DNA of 64,000 bases from Vagococcus carniphilus (GCF_014397115.1 NZ_CP060720.1:2124001-2188000), one strand, 5' to 3'. Positions 45,387-55,966 are shown, counted from the stretch's first letter. The notes: generated from the sequence alone by a model not told the origin. Program-made: numbers and translations.

Positions 45387-48300
45387 TTAAAAATCAAATT
45401 TCTCTTTTAACAAATTGATTTCATAAGTATCTTGATATCGATTCAAATGATCAATTGCATTTTTAGCATATTCTTCAGGTGAACGTTTTAGCCAATCAGA
45501 CCAATCTTCTAACCTCTCACCATTAGCCACTAATCCTTTTGAAACGACTGCTTTAGCAAACTCAACAATGCCAATATCTCTATTATTCCCCATTCTTTCA
45601 GCAAACTCTTTTCCTTTTTCAAGGTAATATTTTATTTCTTTCTCATTTTTTTCTTCTAAATAGATCATTGCTAAATAAGCATCTAAACGAGGGCGTTTCC
45701 AAAAGGTTTTTAATTCTTGATAAATCTCTCTGGACTTTAATAGATACTCTTTCGACTCGCTTAATTTTCCTTGAGCAAAAAGTGCAGCTCCTGCATTAGT
45801 GTAAAAAACAGACAAACTTGATAGCGAGTTTTTGTCCGAGCAAAGTTCAATTGCTTTTAAAAACATGTCATAACTTTCAGAAAAATGGTTCTCATTAAAT
45901 CTAATTTCTCCCAAGTAATTATAGGCTGCTGCAATGTTAACAGCATACTTATCAGCTATTTCTTTCGTTAACATGAAAGTATTAATTGACTCTTTCAATA
46001 GTTTTTCTGCCACTATGTTATTACCACTCATAATGTAATATAAGCCTTTTAATCGAAGTAACACACCAATTGACTGATGGTTATTCTCTTTAATAGATAA
46101 ATCTAGAGCTAACTCAATATATTCAATCATTTTTTCAGGAGCATCTATTTGAATATAATAATAAATCATTTGTTTATAACCATCTAAAAGATAAGTTGAG
46201 TCTTTCAAGTCTTTTGATTGAGCTATAACTTTTTTTATATCAGAAACTCCTTCAGAATACTCACCATACCGAATCAAGTAACGCCCCTCTAAATAAAGAT
46301 ACTGATGTTCTAAAATTGCTAAAGTTTCATGATTTTCAGATTTAGCATCCAAAGTTTTTAAACTATTTTTTATTTTATCAAATTGTTTAAAAACTTGTTC
46401 CTGATTAAAACGTAAATTATCTGTTCCACTATCATCACCCTGAATATCAACAGGAAACAATTCGTGATAAAAGCTCAAATATTTTTCTAAATATTTGAGT
46501 TTATATTCTAATTCTTTTAATGGATTATTTCCTTTTCTATAATGATAGGAAATATTGTCATATAGCAAACTATCTATTGAATCACTTGCTAATTTACTCT
46601 CTAAATATCCAGCAATTTTATTATGAATAATTCTCTTTTTACCAATTGATTGGTTTAAATAAATAAATTCTCGAAGCTTGATATGAGTAAAAGTCATCCC
46701 AATTTCACCATTAATATTCAATTCTTTCAAAATATTTTTCTCAATTAATGATTCCATTAAATTAATAATGTCCAAACTATCTTTTTCAAGTAAATACACT
46801 AGATCATCTAATAAAGTATAATCATAAAAATAAGAAACAAAATTCACTAAAATTTGTTCCTCTTCTGTTAAATACAAGAAACGATTCTTTAAAGCATCCT
46901 TCATCTTAACAGTCATTGTATTCAAATTTGAATTACTTTGAAGCAACGTGATGTATTCAATTAAAAAAAATAGATTTCCTTCTGTATGACGATAAACATT
47001 CTGAATTAATTCTGGTGTTATTGCATCGCTAGATATCTTTTTACAAATAAATTCTTGAGTTTCATCAAAAGAAAAAGGGTTTAAACGAACTTCTTTAATT
47101 AAACCGCATTTGGTTAAGTTATTTAAAAAGAAATCTAAATTTTCCTTTTTTACGTTTCTCGACGTCATCACAAAAAGAACATTTTCATTCGTATGTAGCA
47201 TAATACTTGTCAATAAATCTAAACTATTCCGATCCATCCATTGAATATCATCAAATAAAACAACCATTTTTTTAGTAATGGAAATACGATTTATAGCGTC
47301 AATTAATACTTCAGATAATACTGATAGATTGAATCTATCATCATTTTCAATGGGCTTTATTTCTGATAAATGGTCTTCAAAACGAGGAAAAATTTTTAAA
47401 ATAACTTCATCCCAAAGTTTTGGTTCAATTTGATCTGTTTCTTTTATAATTTCTGATAAACCATCTATTATTTTCTTCCATGGTCTAAAAGCATAGTTCT
47501 CTTCAACTTGATAGCACTGACTCTCTAGTATTAAAAAGTCATTTTGAATATGATCTAAAGCGACATTTGCTAATGCACTTTTGCCAATTCCAGCCTCACC
47601 GCTAATAACAATTGAATAAAAATTTTGGTTATTTTTAAAACAATTAAAATTAACTTCGATTTCTTGTAATTCTTCGGTTCTTCCATGAAATAATGAATTA
47701 AAGCGTTGTTTTTCTTTGTTGCTTTGTTCATTTAATTTTTCTAAAGAGGTTTCATAAAGAAGTCTAGTATCTTTATTTGGGGTTATTCCTAATTCAATTT
47801 TTAATAAATTGGATAGATTATAATAGGTTTCTACTACTTTACCATGACGACGGTTTGTTTGATAAAATCTCATCAATAATTGATAATTGGATTCATCAAA
47901 CTCATCAATATAAATTAAACGCTGAATATTCTTTTCAACTTCATCTAGTTCATTATTATTAATGTCAGATTCGATTTTCTTGAAGCATTCTTGTAAGAAT
48001 TTCTTCTCGTAAAAATTACGCATCTTCACCATCCAAAACTCATAAGATTCACAATCTTTCAAATAAAATCCTTTTAAAAATTCATCTGTGTATAAATCTA
48101 AATGACTTTGCGGTAATTCTAAAAAATCAACTACATCAATCTCAAGATTAAGCTCTTCATTTAAAACAAGAATAGCCTTATTAGGAGAACTGATTATTTC
48201 AATTCCTAACATTTTATTGGCTTGATAAATTGCATTTCTCAAATTTTTCTTAGCATTTTGATCATTCTTTTCAGGCCAAAGTAGCCCAGCAACTTCATCT

Positions 48301-48431
48301 CGACTTGCTGATTTGGTTACTGCTAGATAGTAAATCAATGCATCTATTTTTGAAAAAGAAAATAAAATAAGTTGGTTATTTAATAGGATTTCAGGATTTC
48401 CAAACAATTTACATCTTAAGCTATTAGACAA
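45387..48431 (-). CDS. Large BTAD/SARP-type regulator with STAND ATPase and TPR-like repeats
   Basis: 1014 residues in four parts. Residues 1-90 form a winged-helix like that of SARP/AfsR proteins (KIDALIYYLAVTKSASRDEVAGLLWP ... NLRNAIYQANKML). Residues ~95-235 are a bacterial transcriptional activation domain (BTAD). Residues ~245-520 are an ATPase with Walker A GEAGIGKS (278-285) and Walker B VVLFDDIQWMD. The rest is helical TPR-like repeats (YNYLGEIRFNENHFSESYDMFLKAIEL, FYTNAGAALFAQGKLSESKEYLLKSREIY). A TTG start at 48431 has GAGGAGG upstream. It lies next to hutU and is the only evident regulator in the hut region, so control of histidine use is a reasonable inference; the trigger ligand is unknown. 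Confidence 0.85.
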   Translation of the reverse strand: MSNSLRCKLFGNPEILLNNQLILFSFSKIDALIYYLAVTKSASRDEVAGLLWPEKNDQNAKKNLRNAIYQANKMLGIEIISSPNKAILVLNEELNLEIDVVDFLELPQSHLDLYTDEFLKGFYLKDCESYEFWMVKMRNFYEKKFLQECFKKIESDINNNELDEVEKNIQRLIYIDEFDESNYQLLMRFYQTNRRHGKVVETYYNLSNLLKIELGITPNKDTRLLYETSLEKLNEQSNKEKQRFNSLFHGRTEELQEIEVNFNCFKNNQNFYSIVISGEAGIGKSALANVALDHIQNDFLILESQCYQVEENYAFRPWKKIIDGLSEIIKETDQIEPKLWDEVILKIFPRFEDHLSEIKPIENDDRFNLSVLSEVLIDAINRISITKKMVVLFDDIQWMDRNSLDLLTSIMLHTNENVLFVMTSRNVKKENLDFFLNNLTKCGLIKEVRLNPFSFDETQEFICKKISSDAITPELIQNVYRHTEGNLFFLIEYITLLQSNSNLNTMTVKMKDALKNRFLYLTEEEQILVNFVSYFYDYTLLDDLVYLLEKDSLDIINLMESLIEKNILKELNINGEIGMTFTHIKLREFIYLNQSIGKKRIIHNKIAGYLESKLASDSIDSLLYDNISYHYRKGNNPLKELEYKLKYLEKYLSFYHELFPVDIQGDDSGTDNLRFNQEQVFKQFDKIKNSLKTLDAKSENHETLAILEHQYLYLEGRYLIRYGEYSEGVSDIKKVIAQSKDLKDSTYLLDGYKQMIYYYIQIDAPEKMIEYIELALDLSIKENNHQSIGVLLRLKGLYYIMSGNNIVAEKLLKESINTFMLTKEIADKYAVNIAAAYNYLGEIRFNENHFSESYDMFLKAIELCSDKNSLSSLSVFYTNAGAALFAQGKLSESKEYLLKSREIYQELKTFWKRPRLDAYLAMIYLEEKNEKEIKYYLEKGKEFAERMGNNRDIGIVEFAKAVVSKGLVANGERLEDWSDWLKRSPEEYAKNAIDHLNRYQDTYEINLLKEKFDF

Positions 48432-48512
48432 AAAAGTTTCCTCCTCACTAGCTATGAAAATGGTAACTAAGTTATTTATATAATGTTTTCACAAATTTTT
48501 CTATACCTAATA

Positions 48513-48518
48513 TTATAC
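48513..48518 (-). promoter_or_regulatory. Possible -10 of the BTAD regulator gene
   Basis: Consensus TATAAT without a good -35; the leader is ~75 nt. The missing -35 may mean activator dependence. Confidence 0.35.
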
Positions 48519-48580
48519 CCTGTTTTTCAACTAAAATAAACAAACTACTAAACGACAAAAAACATTAATCTATTTTTTAT

Positions 48581-48626
48581 AAAAAAACTGTAAGAAGAAA
48601 GAGACTTCTCTAACTTCTTACAGTTT
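48581..48626 (-). terminator. Terminator of hutU
   Basis: A 13-bp perfect stem AAACTGTAAGAAG/CTTCTTACAGTTT, then a T7 run on the minus strand. Confidence 0.9.
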
Positions 48627-48679
48627 CGTGAAATGTTACTATGATTAATTTGATTTGGATAGGAAGTTCGCAAAATCAA

Positions 48680-50704
48680 TTATTTAAATAACTCACTAAT
48701 TGCTGAATTTACTTTATCGTCATCCGCAATGTAAGGAATAGTAATATGGTCTAAACCTTTTCGCATTTCATTATATTCCATAGAAGTTTCAATAGCATGA
48801 GGGTTACGAGCCCAACTACGACGTGCTACTCCACCCATAGTGTCCCATGCAACAGCTGATTTAATAATTTCATCAGTTGTTTCACTTCCGTCTAAAACTA
48901 AACCAAATCCACCATTGATAGATTTACCAATACCAACACCACCACCGTTATGTAGAGCAATTAAACTCATACCACGAGCTGCATTACCTGCATAACATTG
49001 TGTTGCCATATCAGCTGTAATATTACTTCCGTCTTTGATATTTGATGTTTCACGGAATGGAGAGTCAGTACCAGACACGTCATGGTGGTCACGACCAATC
49101 ATAACAGGTCCAATTTTTCCTTCTCTAACCATTTCATTAAATTTAAGGGCAATGTTAACACGTCCCATAGCATCTTGATAAAGAATACGAGCTTCTGTAC
49201 CAACAACTAATTTATTTTCTTCAGCATCACGAATCCAGTTGTAGTTATCACGATCTTGATAACGACGGTTAGGATCAATAACTTCCATAGCAGCTTTGTC
49301 AGTTGCCATTAAGTCTTCATGTTTACGGCTTAAACAAGCCCAACGGAATGGTCCATAACCATAGTCAAATAACATAGGTCCCATGATATCTTCTACGTAT
49401 GATGGCCAGATAAATCCGTCTTTGTCATCAATACCATTTTTAGAAATTTCTTTAATACCAGTATCATAAATAGCTTTCATAAATGAGTTGCCATAATCGA
49501 AGAAATAAGTCCCTTTAGCAGTTAACGATTTAATTACTTCAAAATGACGTTTTAACGTTTTATCAATTTCAACATGGAATTTTTCTTGATCCTCAGCAAG
49601 TAAACGAGTTCTTTCTTCAAAAGTCATACCTGCAGGACAATAGCCACCTTCGTAAACATTATGACAAGAAGTTTGGTCTGATAGTAAGTGAACATGAATA
49701 TTATTTTCGTTGACATATTCTAATAAATCTACGATATTACCATGATAAGCAATAGAAGTAGTTTCTTCTTTATCCATATATTCTTTAGCTAACGTCATTG
49801 TTTCTTCTGGTGTTTCAGTTACGTGAGAAATCCAACCTTGTTCTAAACGAGTATCGATACGAGAACGGTCAACTTCAGCGACAATTGCTACAGCTTTAGC
49901 AATTTCTCCAGCTTTACCTTGAGCTCCACTCATACCACCTAAACCAGATGTAATGAATAGTTTTCCTCTTAAATCGCCATCATCAGCAATTCCTAATTTC
50001 AAACGACCAGCATTTAATAAAGTATTGAATGTTCCGTGAACAATACCTTGTGGTCCAATGTACATCCAACCACCAGCTGTCATTTGTCCGTAGTTAGTAA
50101 CACCCATTTGTTCTCCGATTTCCCAGTCATGAATATTATCATATTCACCAACAAGTAAACCATTCGTAATGATAACGCGTGGTGCGTCTTTTTTAGAAGA
50201 GAATAATCCCATTGGATGTCCAGATTCAACGACAAGTGTTTGTTCATCTGTCATTTCTTCTAAATAGCGCATGATTAATTGATATTGCATCCAGTTTGAA
50301 CAAACTTGTCCTGTTTCGCCATAAGTTACAAGTTCATAAGGATATAGAGCAATATCAAAGTCTAAGTTGTTATCAATCATTACTTGCATTGCTTTAGCAG
50401 CAGTACATTTACCTTTATACTCATCAATTGGTTTTCCATAAACACGAGTTTTTGGGTACCAACGATAACCATAAATTCGTCCACGAGTTTTTAATTCTTC
50501 TAAAAATTCTGGAATCACTTGGTCATGGAATTTTTCTGGAACATATCTTAAAGCATTTTTTAATGCTAATTTTGTTTGAGCTTCTGATAACCGGAATCCT
50601 CTATCTGGAGCACGTCTAATTCCTTCTTGGAAAACTGGCATATCTGGTAAAACATCAGGTAATTTAATTGTCATTGCATCACTAATATTTTGATTACTAA
50701 TCAT
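48680..50704 (-). CDS. hutU: Urocanate hydratase
   Basis: 674 residues, NAD-dependent conversion of urocanate to imidazolonepropionate. Conserved segments: RGRIYGYRWYPKTRVYG, MTAGGWMYIGPQGIVHGTFNTL, ITSGLGGMSGAQGKAGEIA (NAD binding), LLSDQTSCHNVYEGGYCPAGMTFEERT (active-site Cys region), MIGRDHHDVSGTDSPFRETS and ALHNGGGVGIGKSINGGFG. It is of the long type, over 100 residues longer than the Bacillus/Pseudomonas enzyme. It is transcribed alone, divergent from hutI. Confidence 0.95.
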   Translation of the reverse strand: MISNQNISDAMTIKLPDVLPDMPVFQEGIRRAPDRGFRLSEAQTKLALKNALRYVPEKFHDQVIPEFLEELKTRGRIYGYRWYPKTRVYGKPIDEYKGKCTAAKAMQVMIDNNLDFDIALYPYELVTYGETGQVCSNWMQYQLIMRYLEEMTDEQTLVVESGHPMGLFSSKKDAPRVIITNGLLVGEYDNIHDWEIGEQMGVTNYGQMTAGGWMYIGPQGIVHGTFNTLLNAGRLKLGIADDGDLRGKLFITSGLGGMSGAQGKAGEIAKAVAIVAEVDRSRIDTRLEQGWISHVTETPEETMTLAKEYMDKEETTSIAYHGNIVDLLEYVNENNIHVHLLSDQTSCHNVYEGGYCPAGMTFEERTRLLAEDQEKFHVEIDKTLKRHFEVIKSLTAKGTYFFDYGNSFMKAIYDTGIKEISKNGIDDKDGFIWPSYVEDIMGPMLFDYGYGPFRWACLSRKHEDLMATDKAAMEVIDPNRRYQDRDNYNWIRDAEENKLVVGTEARILYQDAMGRVNIALKFNEMVREGKIGPVMIGRDHHDVSGTDSPFRETSNIKDGSNITADMATQCYAGNAARGMSLIALHNGGGVGIGKSINGGFGLVLDGSETTDEIIKSAVAWDTMGGVARRSWARNPHAIETSMEYNEMRKGLDHITIPYIADDDKVNSAISELFK

Positions 50705-50804
50705 TTTATTTCCTCCTTAAAATATTTAAATAAAATTATTTCAAAAAAATAAATCCGATACTTCATAATAAGTAATATTTCTTTTAGGTTATATCCATAC
50801 TATA

Positions 50805-50829
50805 AGACTTTTCAGTCAATTAAAAGTCT
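50805..50829. promoter_or_regulatory. Inverted repeat upstream of hutU
   Basis: AGACTTTT (50805-50812) and AAAAGTCT (50822-50829) around 9 nt that include TTGACT in the hutU direction. Candidate operator or activator site in the hutU-hutI control region. Confidence 0.45.
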
Positions 50830-50939
50830 ATCACTTAAATAATTGTTTATTTTTTTTAAAGAAAGTCGGCAAAAAAAGCCCTTTCAAAAATTTGACAAAA
50901 ATTAGATGGTAAAAGAATACAGTAATTACGATTAATTCT

Positions 50940-50948
50940 TGTTATACT
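50940..50948 (+). promoter_or_regulatory. Candidate hutI extended -10
   Basis: TGTTATACT, 30 nt before the hutI start, without a good -35. A consensus TTGACA at 50892-50897 is too far away to pair with it. Confidence 0.4.
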
Positions 50949-50977
50949 TATAGTAAATCAAAGGAGGAAAAAAGCAA

Positions 50978-52243
50978 ATGACAGCAGATAAAATTTTAAT
51001 AAATTTTAGCCAAATTTTTTGTCCAATTGACAAAGATCGCCCACTTAAAGGGAAAGAAATGAGTCAAGCAACAATTATCGAAAATGGGTACATCGCTATT
51101 AAAAATGGCAAGATTTTAAAAGTAGATTCTGGAGAACCAGAAAAAAACTTAGTTGGAGAGCACACTAAAATTATTGATTATACAGGTAAATTAGCTTCTC
51201 CTGGTTTAATTGATTGTCATACTCACTTAGTTTATGGTGGCAGTCGTGAAAATGAATTCTCAAAAAAATTAAATGGTGTTAGCTATTTAGATATTTTAAA
51301 AGAAGGTGGCGGTATTTTAAGTACAGTTCGTTCAACACGCTCCGCTTCTTTTGAAACACTTTATGACAAATCAAAAAGATTATTAGATCAAATGATTATT
51401 CACGGCGTAACAACTGTTGAAGCTAAAAGTGGATATGGTTTAAACTGGCAAACCGAAAAGCGTCAATTAGATGTAGTAAAAGAATTAAATCATAACCATC
51501 CAATTGATTTAGTTTCTACCTTTATGGCTGCACATGCTGTTCCACCTGAATTTGAAGGCGACGGAGATGCATTTATCGAAATGATTATTGACGAGATGCT
51601 TCCAAAAGTAAAAGAAGAAAACTTAGCAGAATTCTGTGATATTTTCTGTGAGACTGGCGTCTTTACAGCAGACCAATCTCGTCGTTTATTAACAGCTGCT
51701 AAAGAAATGGGATTCAAATTAAGAATTCATGCTGATGAAATTGATTCCATTGGCGGAGTAGACGTAGCTGCTGAAGTTGGAGCTATTAGTGCTGAGCATT
51801 TAATGGCTGCTACAGATGATGGCATTAAAAAAATGAGTGAAAGTAACGTTATTGGTAACTTATTACCAGGAACAACATTTAGTTTGATGGCAAATACTTA
51901 TGCACCTGCTAAAAAAATGTTAGATGCTGGAATGGCTATTACATTATCAACTGACAGTAACCCAGGTAGTTGTCCGACATCAAATATTCAATTTATCATG
52001 CAATTAGGTTGCTTTAAAATGCAATTAACACCTATTCAAGTCTTCAATGCCGTAACTATCAATGCTGCTTACTCAGTGGGCTTAGGAAACTCAATTGGAA
52101 GCTTTAAAGAAGGTAAAATAGCAGATATCGCTATTTGGGATGCTCCAAATGTAGATTATCCTCTATACTTCTTTGCAACAAACTTAGTTCAAGATGTTTA
52201 CAAACACGGTGAACTTGTTTCTAAAAATCATCAAATTCTATAA
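50978..52243 (+). CDS. hutI: Imidazolonepropionase
   Basis: 421-residue amidohydrolase opening imidazolonepropionate to formiminoglutamate. Metal-binding motifs are [36 protein letters not shown] and [21 protein letters not shown] precedes the ATG by 10 nt. The only plus-strand gene of the hut set, with its own terminator. Confidence 0.96.
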   Translation: MTADKILINFSQIFCPIDKDRPLKGKEMSQATIIENGYIAIKNGKILKVDSGEPEKNLVGEHTKIIDYTGKLASPGLIDCHTHLVYGGSRENEFSKKLNGVSYLDILKEGGGILSTVRSTRSASFETLYDKSKRLLDQMIIHGVTTVEAKSGYGLNWQTEKRQLDVVKELNHNHPIDLVSTFMAAHAVPPEFEGDGDAFIEMIIDEMLPKVKEENLAEFCDIFCETGVFTADQSRRLLTAAKEMGFKLRIHADEIDSIGGVDVAAEVGAISAEHLMAATDDGIKKMSESNVIGNLLPGTTFSLMANTYAPAKKMLDAGMAITLSTDSNPGSCPTSNIQFIMQLGCFKMQLTPIQVFNAVTINAAYSVGLGNSIGSFKEGKIADIAIWDAPNVDYPLYFFATNLVQDVYKHGELVSKNHQIL

Positions 52244-52292
52244 AAAAAAGCAGGTATAAAGAATTTTAACGATTCTTAAACCTGCTTTTTTT
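52243..52292. terminator. Bidirectional terminator between hutI and the lipid kinase gene
   Basis: Outer stem AAAAAAAGCAGGT/ACCTGCTTTTTTT with an inner AAGAAT/ATTCTT stem. Confidence 0.88.
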
Positions 52293-53169
52293 ATTTTGGG
52301 ACCGCTACATCTAAAAAATCTTTTTTCCAATTTAATGTTAATGGCAAGTCAGGCCCAGGATCTCCATCAATTCTTGTTTGAATAGAAACTGTCTTATCTA
52401 CATTTTCTAATTTTAGTGTTTCAGCCGCTAAGTAGGTAATTGCTTTTTTCCCTTTCAAATTTCCAGTAAAGGCATATGTTAGATAGGCTTTAATTTTTGA
52501 AAAACTAATATTATTTAAAATACTCACATGAAATGCATTTTTATCATGGCTTGTGTAAGGTATTCCTCCTACAAAAGATGTCGTTGTCGCAAGGGCTACC
52601 CAAGTTTTTAATAAATACTCTTTGTCCTCTGTTTTATATTTAACCAAATAGGATGTTTTAGAACCTAGGTGTTTCAAAGCCTTATACGGATAGACGATTA
52701 AACCATACTTTCTTTTTTCACTTTGTCTCACATCATTTGATAGATCCGCCAAACGTCCAAAAGTAAATGAACTAATAATTGCTTCATTATTACATTCACC
52801 AATACTAATTTTTTTAGTATTTCTCTCTAGAATAACTTTCATTGCCTCTTCTTTAGCAAGAGGAATTTTCCATCGTTTAGCAAAATTATTAATCGTTCCA
52901 CCGGGGATAATTCCTAGAGGAACTGTTTTTGAGGATTGTATAAAAGCTGTTCCAACAATATTTAATGTACCATCTCCTCCAATAGCAATAAGTCCATCAA
53001 TTGTTTTCATGGATTCTTTTATCATTGTAACAGCTTCTTTTGCATTTTTAGCTGTTAAAAATATTGAGTCTATTTGATTGTCTTTTAACATATTTTTGAC
53101 ATATTTCGCCGTTTCTTCCGATTTTCCATCACCAGCATTGGCATTGTAAAAAATACCATAAAGCTCCAT
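52291..53169 (-). CDS. Diacylglycerol/sphingosine kinase family protein (YegS/DagK type)
   Basis: 292 residues. Nucleotide-binding IGGDGTLNIVGTAF and the lipid-kinase segment PLGIIPGGTINNFAKRWKIP (usually GTTNDFA), then IDGDPGPDLPLTL at the C-terminus. Likely a lipid kinase acting at the membrane; the unusual GGTINNF leaves activity and substrate open. The ATG at 53169 has AGGTGA 5 nt upstream. Confidence 0.85.
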   Translation of the reverse strand: MELYGIFYNANAGDGKSEETAKYVKNMLKDNQIDSIFLTAKNAKEAVTMIKESMKTIDGLIAIGGDGTLNIVGTAFIQSSKTVPLGIIPGGTINNFAKRWKIPLAKEEAMKVILERNTKKISIGECNNEAIISSFTFGRLADLSNDVRQSEKRKYGLIVYPYKALKHLGSKTSYLVKYKTEDKEYLLKTWVALATTTSFVGGIPYTSHDKNAFHVSILNNISFSKIKAYLTYAFTGNLKGKKAITYLAAETLKLENVDKTVSIQTRIDGDPGPDLPLTLNWKKDFLDVAVPK

Positions 53170-53197
53170 TTCTATCACCTACTCTATATTTTCCTAC

Positions 53198-53226
53198 ATG
53201 ATACGCCAACTTTTCTGATACTTCAA
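53198..53226 (-). promoter_or_regulatory. Promoter of the lipid kinase gene
   Basis: TTGAAG (53221-53226), 17 nt, TATCAT (53198-53203). Confidence 0.6.
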
Positions 53227-53234
53227 GGAAGACG

Positions 53235-53263
53235 AAAAAAGACAGACGTACTAAACGTCTGCC
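53235..53263 (-). terminator. Terminator of the hisS-yitT-GNAT unit
   Basis: CAGACGT/ACGTCTG with a 5-nt loop followed by a T-rich run on the minus strand; it overlaps the GNAT stop codon. Confidence 0.82.
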
Positions 53264-53715
53264 TGACTCTCTTTTACCAATAATTGATAACTTTCTAAAC
53301 CTAAATCATCTTTAGTTTCAACTACTTTGAAACCTTTTTTCTTATAAAAACTCAATGCATTTTTATTTTGTAATAAACATTTTAAAGATATGTCCTCATT
53401 AGGAAAATCAAGCTCTATTTTTCCTAATAGCGCACTACCAACACCACTTTTTTGCAGAGCTGTATCTATAAAAAGAAAATGAATAAACGTGTCAGGTTCA
53501 TAGAGTGTTAAAAATCCAACTAACTGTTCCTCTTCATAGGCAAGATAAGCCAGTTCAACATCAATCATTTTAACAAATGAATCTAAATCGATTCTAGACT
53601 CTTTTTGCCAAACAAAAGCTTTCTCTAAAGTATTATTATACAACTGACACAGCTCTATTAACTGTTCACTTGATAATTTATTAAATGCATATTTTTTTAT
53701 TTCTATGTACTTCAT
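53251..53715 (-). CDS. GNAT family acetyltransferase
   Basis: 154 residues: VGFLTLYEPDTFIHFLFIDTALQKSGVGSALLGKIE contains the acetyl-CoA loop (Q-K-S-G-V-G-S-A), followed by SLKCLLQNKNALSFYKKKGFKVVE typical of GNATs. Substrate unknown. Third gene of the hisS-yitT unit, 12 nt after yitT. Confidence 0.87.
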   Translation of the reverse strand: MKYIEIKKYAFNKLSSEQLIELCQLYNNTLEKAFVWQKESRIDLDSFVKMIDVELAYLAYEEEQLVGFLTLYEPDTFIHFLFIDTALQKSGVGSALLGKIELDFPNEDISLKCLLQNKNALSFYKKKGFKVVETKDDLGLESYQLLVKESQADV

Positions 53716-53727
53716 CTCCCAAAATGA

Positions 53728-54612
53728 TTATAAACCAAAGTCATCAAACTTCCCTAGCGTATGAACATTCTCTGAAATACTCACAAAGCTATTTGGGTCG
53801 CCTTCTTCTATTGCTTCTTCTAATTGATGCAATTCATAACGAGTGATAACAGTAAGTAATACTGTTTTCTTACGATGGTCGTAAGCTCCTTCTGCTTCAT
53901 CATTTAAAACTGTAATACCTCTTAAAAGACGTTTTTTTAAAGAAGCAATAATTTTATCAGGGTTTCTCGTGATAATTAAAACTTGCATTTTTTGTTGTTT
54001 CGTATAGACAAAGTCTGTTACTTTTCCGCTAACAATAATTGATATAACGCTATAAAAAGCATATGGAAATCCAAATAAGAATCCAGCAGCTAAAACAATA
54101 ATACCGTTAATAATCATTGATATGGAACCTATACTCTTACCAGTTTTTTTTCTTATAGCAATAATTCCTATATCTAATCCACCAGTTGCTATTCCATTTT
54201 TTAAAGCTAATCCAAGAGACGCCCCTCCAATAGCCCCTCCAAAAAGAGCACAAATGATAGGATCCTTAGTTAAAACGATAGTCGGAACTAATTCAATCGC
54301 AACTGTTGCAAAAGTTACACTAATGACAGTAAACACAACAATTTTTTTATTCATTTTAAACCAGCCATAAATTAAGAACGGCAAGTTAATCAAATAGTAA
54401 ATGACTGAAATTGACGGTTGAAATCCAGTATATTTTTCAAAAATAGTTGTAAGAATTTGAGAAAAACCTGTAATTCCACCTGTATAAATATTTGCGGGTC
54501 GCCAGAAGAAATTAAGTGCTACAGCGTATAGTAAAGCATATAAAAAAACTACCGTTAATTTATGCGTATACTCCGAAATAATCCAATTTTCTTCTTCTGT
54601 TTTAGGCTTCAC
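53728..54612 (-). CDS. YitT family membrane protein
   Basis: 294 residues: five or six helices of the YitT/DUF161 type (AVALNFFWRPANIYTGGITGFSQIL, GGASLGLALKNGIATGGLDIGIIAI) and a C-terminal cytoplasmic DUF2179 domain (MQVLIITRNPDKIIASLKKRLLRGITVLNDEAEGAY). Function not established. It starts with GTG at 54612, AAAGGAG 9 nt upstream, 17 nt after hisS. Confidence 0.88.
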   Translation of the reverse strand: MKPKTEEENWIISEYTHKLTVVFLYALLYAVALNFFWRPANIYTGGITGFSQILTTIFEKYTGFQPSISVIYYLINLPFLIYGWFKMNKKIVVFTVISVTFATVAIELVPTIVLTKDPIICALFGGAIGGASLGLALKNGIATGGLDIGIIAIRKKTGKSIGSISMIINGIIVLAAGFLFGFPYAFYSVISIIVSGKVTDFVYTKQQKMQVLIITRNPDKIIASLKKRLLRGITVLNDEAEGAYDHRKKTVLLTVITRYELHQLEEAIEEGDPNSFVSISENVHTLGKFDDFGL

Positions 54613-54629
54613 CTGTTAAAACTCCTTTT

Positions 54630-55928
54630 TTATTTATTAATTATTTTTTCAACTATTCCTTTAAAATCAGTATAAATAACTTCTAAAGTAACAGTTTCTT
54701 CTGTTTTGTTTACCATATCTTTTAAACGAACTACTTGATTTTCTAATTCATCTTCACCAATTGTTAATACGACTTTTGCGTTTAATTTATCTGCTGATTT
54801 AAATTGAGCTTTTGCTTTTCTATTGAGATAATCTCTCTCTGCTACAAATCCAGAATTTCTAGCTGCTTGAACTAACTTCAAACTTTCTTTATTTGTTTTT
54901 TCTCCTAATCCAACTACATAAACATCAACCACGGGTTTAGTCGGAATTTCAATACCTTCAGCATCCATCGTAATAATAGCTCTTTCTAATCCTAACGCAT
55001 AACCAAATGCTGAATCATGAGTTTCTGGTCCACCTAGTTCTTTTACTAATCCATCATATCGCCCACCAGCACAAATAGTTGTAATTGCTCCATTAAATCC
55101 TGGGGCATTACTCATGATTTCAAAAACAGTATGGTTATAATAATCTAAACCACGAACCATTCGGTGATCAACAATATATTCCACACCTACTGCATCTAAT
55201 AATTCTTTTACGTCATTGAAGAATTTATCCGAATACTCATCTAAGTAATCTAAAATAGATGGCGCATTTTCTACGATTACTTTATCTTTTTCATCTTTAC
55301 TATCAAGCACACGCAATGGATTGTCATGTAAACGACGTTGAGAATCTTTACTCAATTCATCATATTTTGGCTCTAAATAATCAATTAACGCTTGGCGATA
55401 TTTCATACGGCACTCTTTTGTTCCTAATGAATTAATTACCAATTGTGTGTGTTCAATACCTAATTCTTTATAGAAATCAAGAGCTGAAAGGATTCCTTCC
55501 ACATCTATTGTTGGGTTGTTACTCCCAATCATCTCAATACCAATTTGGTGGAACTGACGTAGACGACCTGCTTGCGGTCTTTCATATCTAAACATCGGTC
55601 CGATATAGAACGCCTTGAAAGGATTTTGATGCTCTGGACCAAATAATTTATTTTCTACATATGATCTAACGAGTGGTGCTGTATTTTCAGGACGTAGCGT
55701 GATATGACGACCACCTTTATCTTCAAAATCATACATTTCTTTTGTAACGATGTCAGTTGTATCGCCTACAGCTCGTGTAATCACTTCAATGTGTTCAAAC
55801 ATTGGTGTTCTCATTTCATGAATATCATATTTTTTAAATACTGAACGCGCTACTGCTTCTACATATTGCCATTTTTCTACCTCACCCGGTAAAATATCTA
55901 CTGTTCCTTTTGGTTTTTGATATCCCAT
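54630..55928 (-). CDS. hisS: Histidyl-tRNA synthetase
   Basis: 432-residue class II synthetase. Motif 1 region [16 protein letters not shown], motif 2 [21 protein letters not shown], HisA/HisB motifs [13 protein letters not shown] and [14 protein letters not shown], motif 3 [11 protein letters not shown], then an anticodon-binding domain. The ATG at 55928 has AGAGGAAG upstream. No aspS follows, unlike the usual Firmicutes pair; instead it heads a unit with yitT and a GNAT gene and lies directly downstream of hutH. No T-box leader fits in the ~40 nt after the preceding terminator. Confidence 0.95.
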   Translation of the reverse strand: MGYQKPKGTVDILPGEVEKWQYVEAVARSVFKKYDIHEMRTPMFEHIEVITRAVGDTTDIVTKEMYDFEDKGGRHITLRPENTAPLVRSYVENKLFGPEHQNPFKAFYIGPMFRYERPQAGRLRQFHQIGIEMIGSNNPTIDVEGILSALDFYKELGIEHTQLVINSLGTKECRMKYRQALIDYLEPKYDELSKDSQRRLHDNPLRVLDSKDEKDKVIVENAPSILDYLDEYSDKFFNDVKELLDAVGVEYIVDHRMVRGLDYYNHTVFEIMSNAPGFNGAITTICAGGRYDGLVKELGGPETHDSAFGYALGLERAIITMDAEGIEIPTKPVVDVYVVGLGEKTNKESLKLVQAARNSGFVAERDYLNRKAKAQFKSADKLNAKVVLTIGEDELENQVVRLKDMVNKTEETVTLEVIYTDFKGIVEKIINK

Positions 55929-55966
55929 ATACAACACTTCCTCTAATAAGTTTACATTTATAGTAC

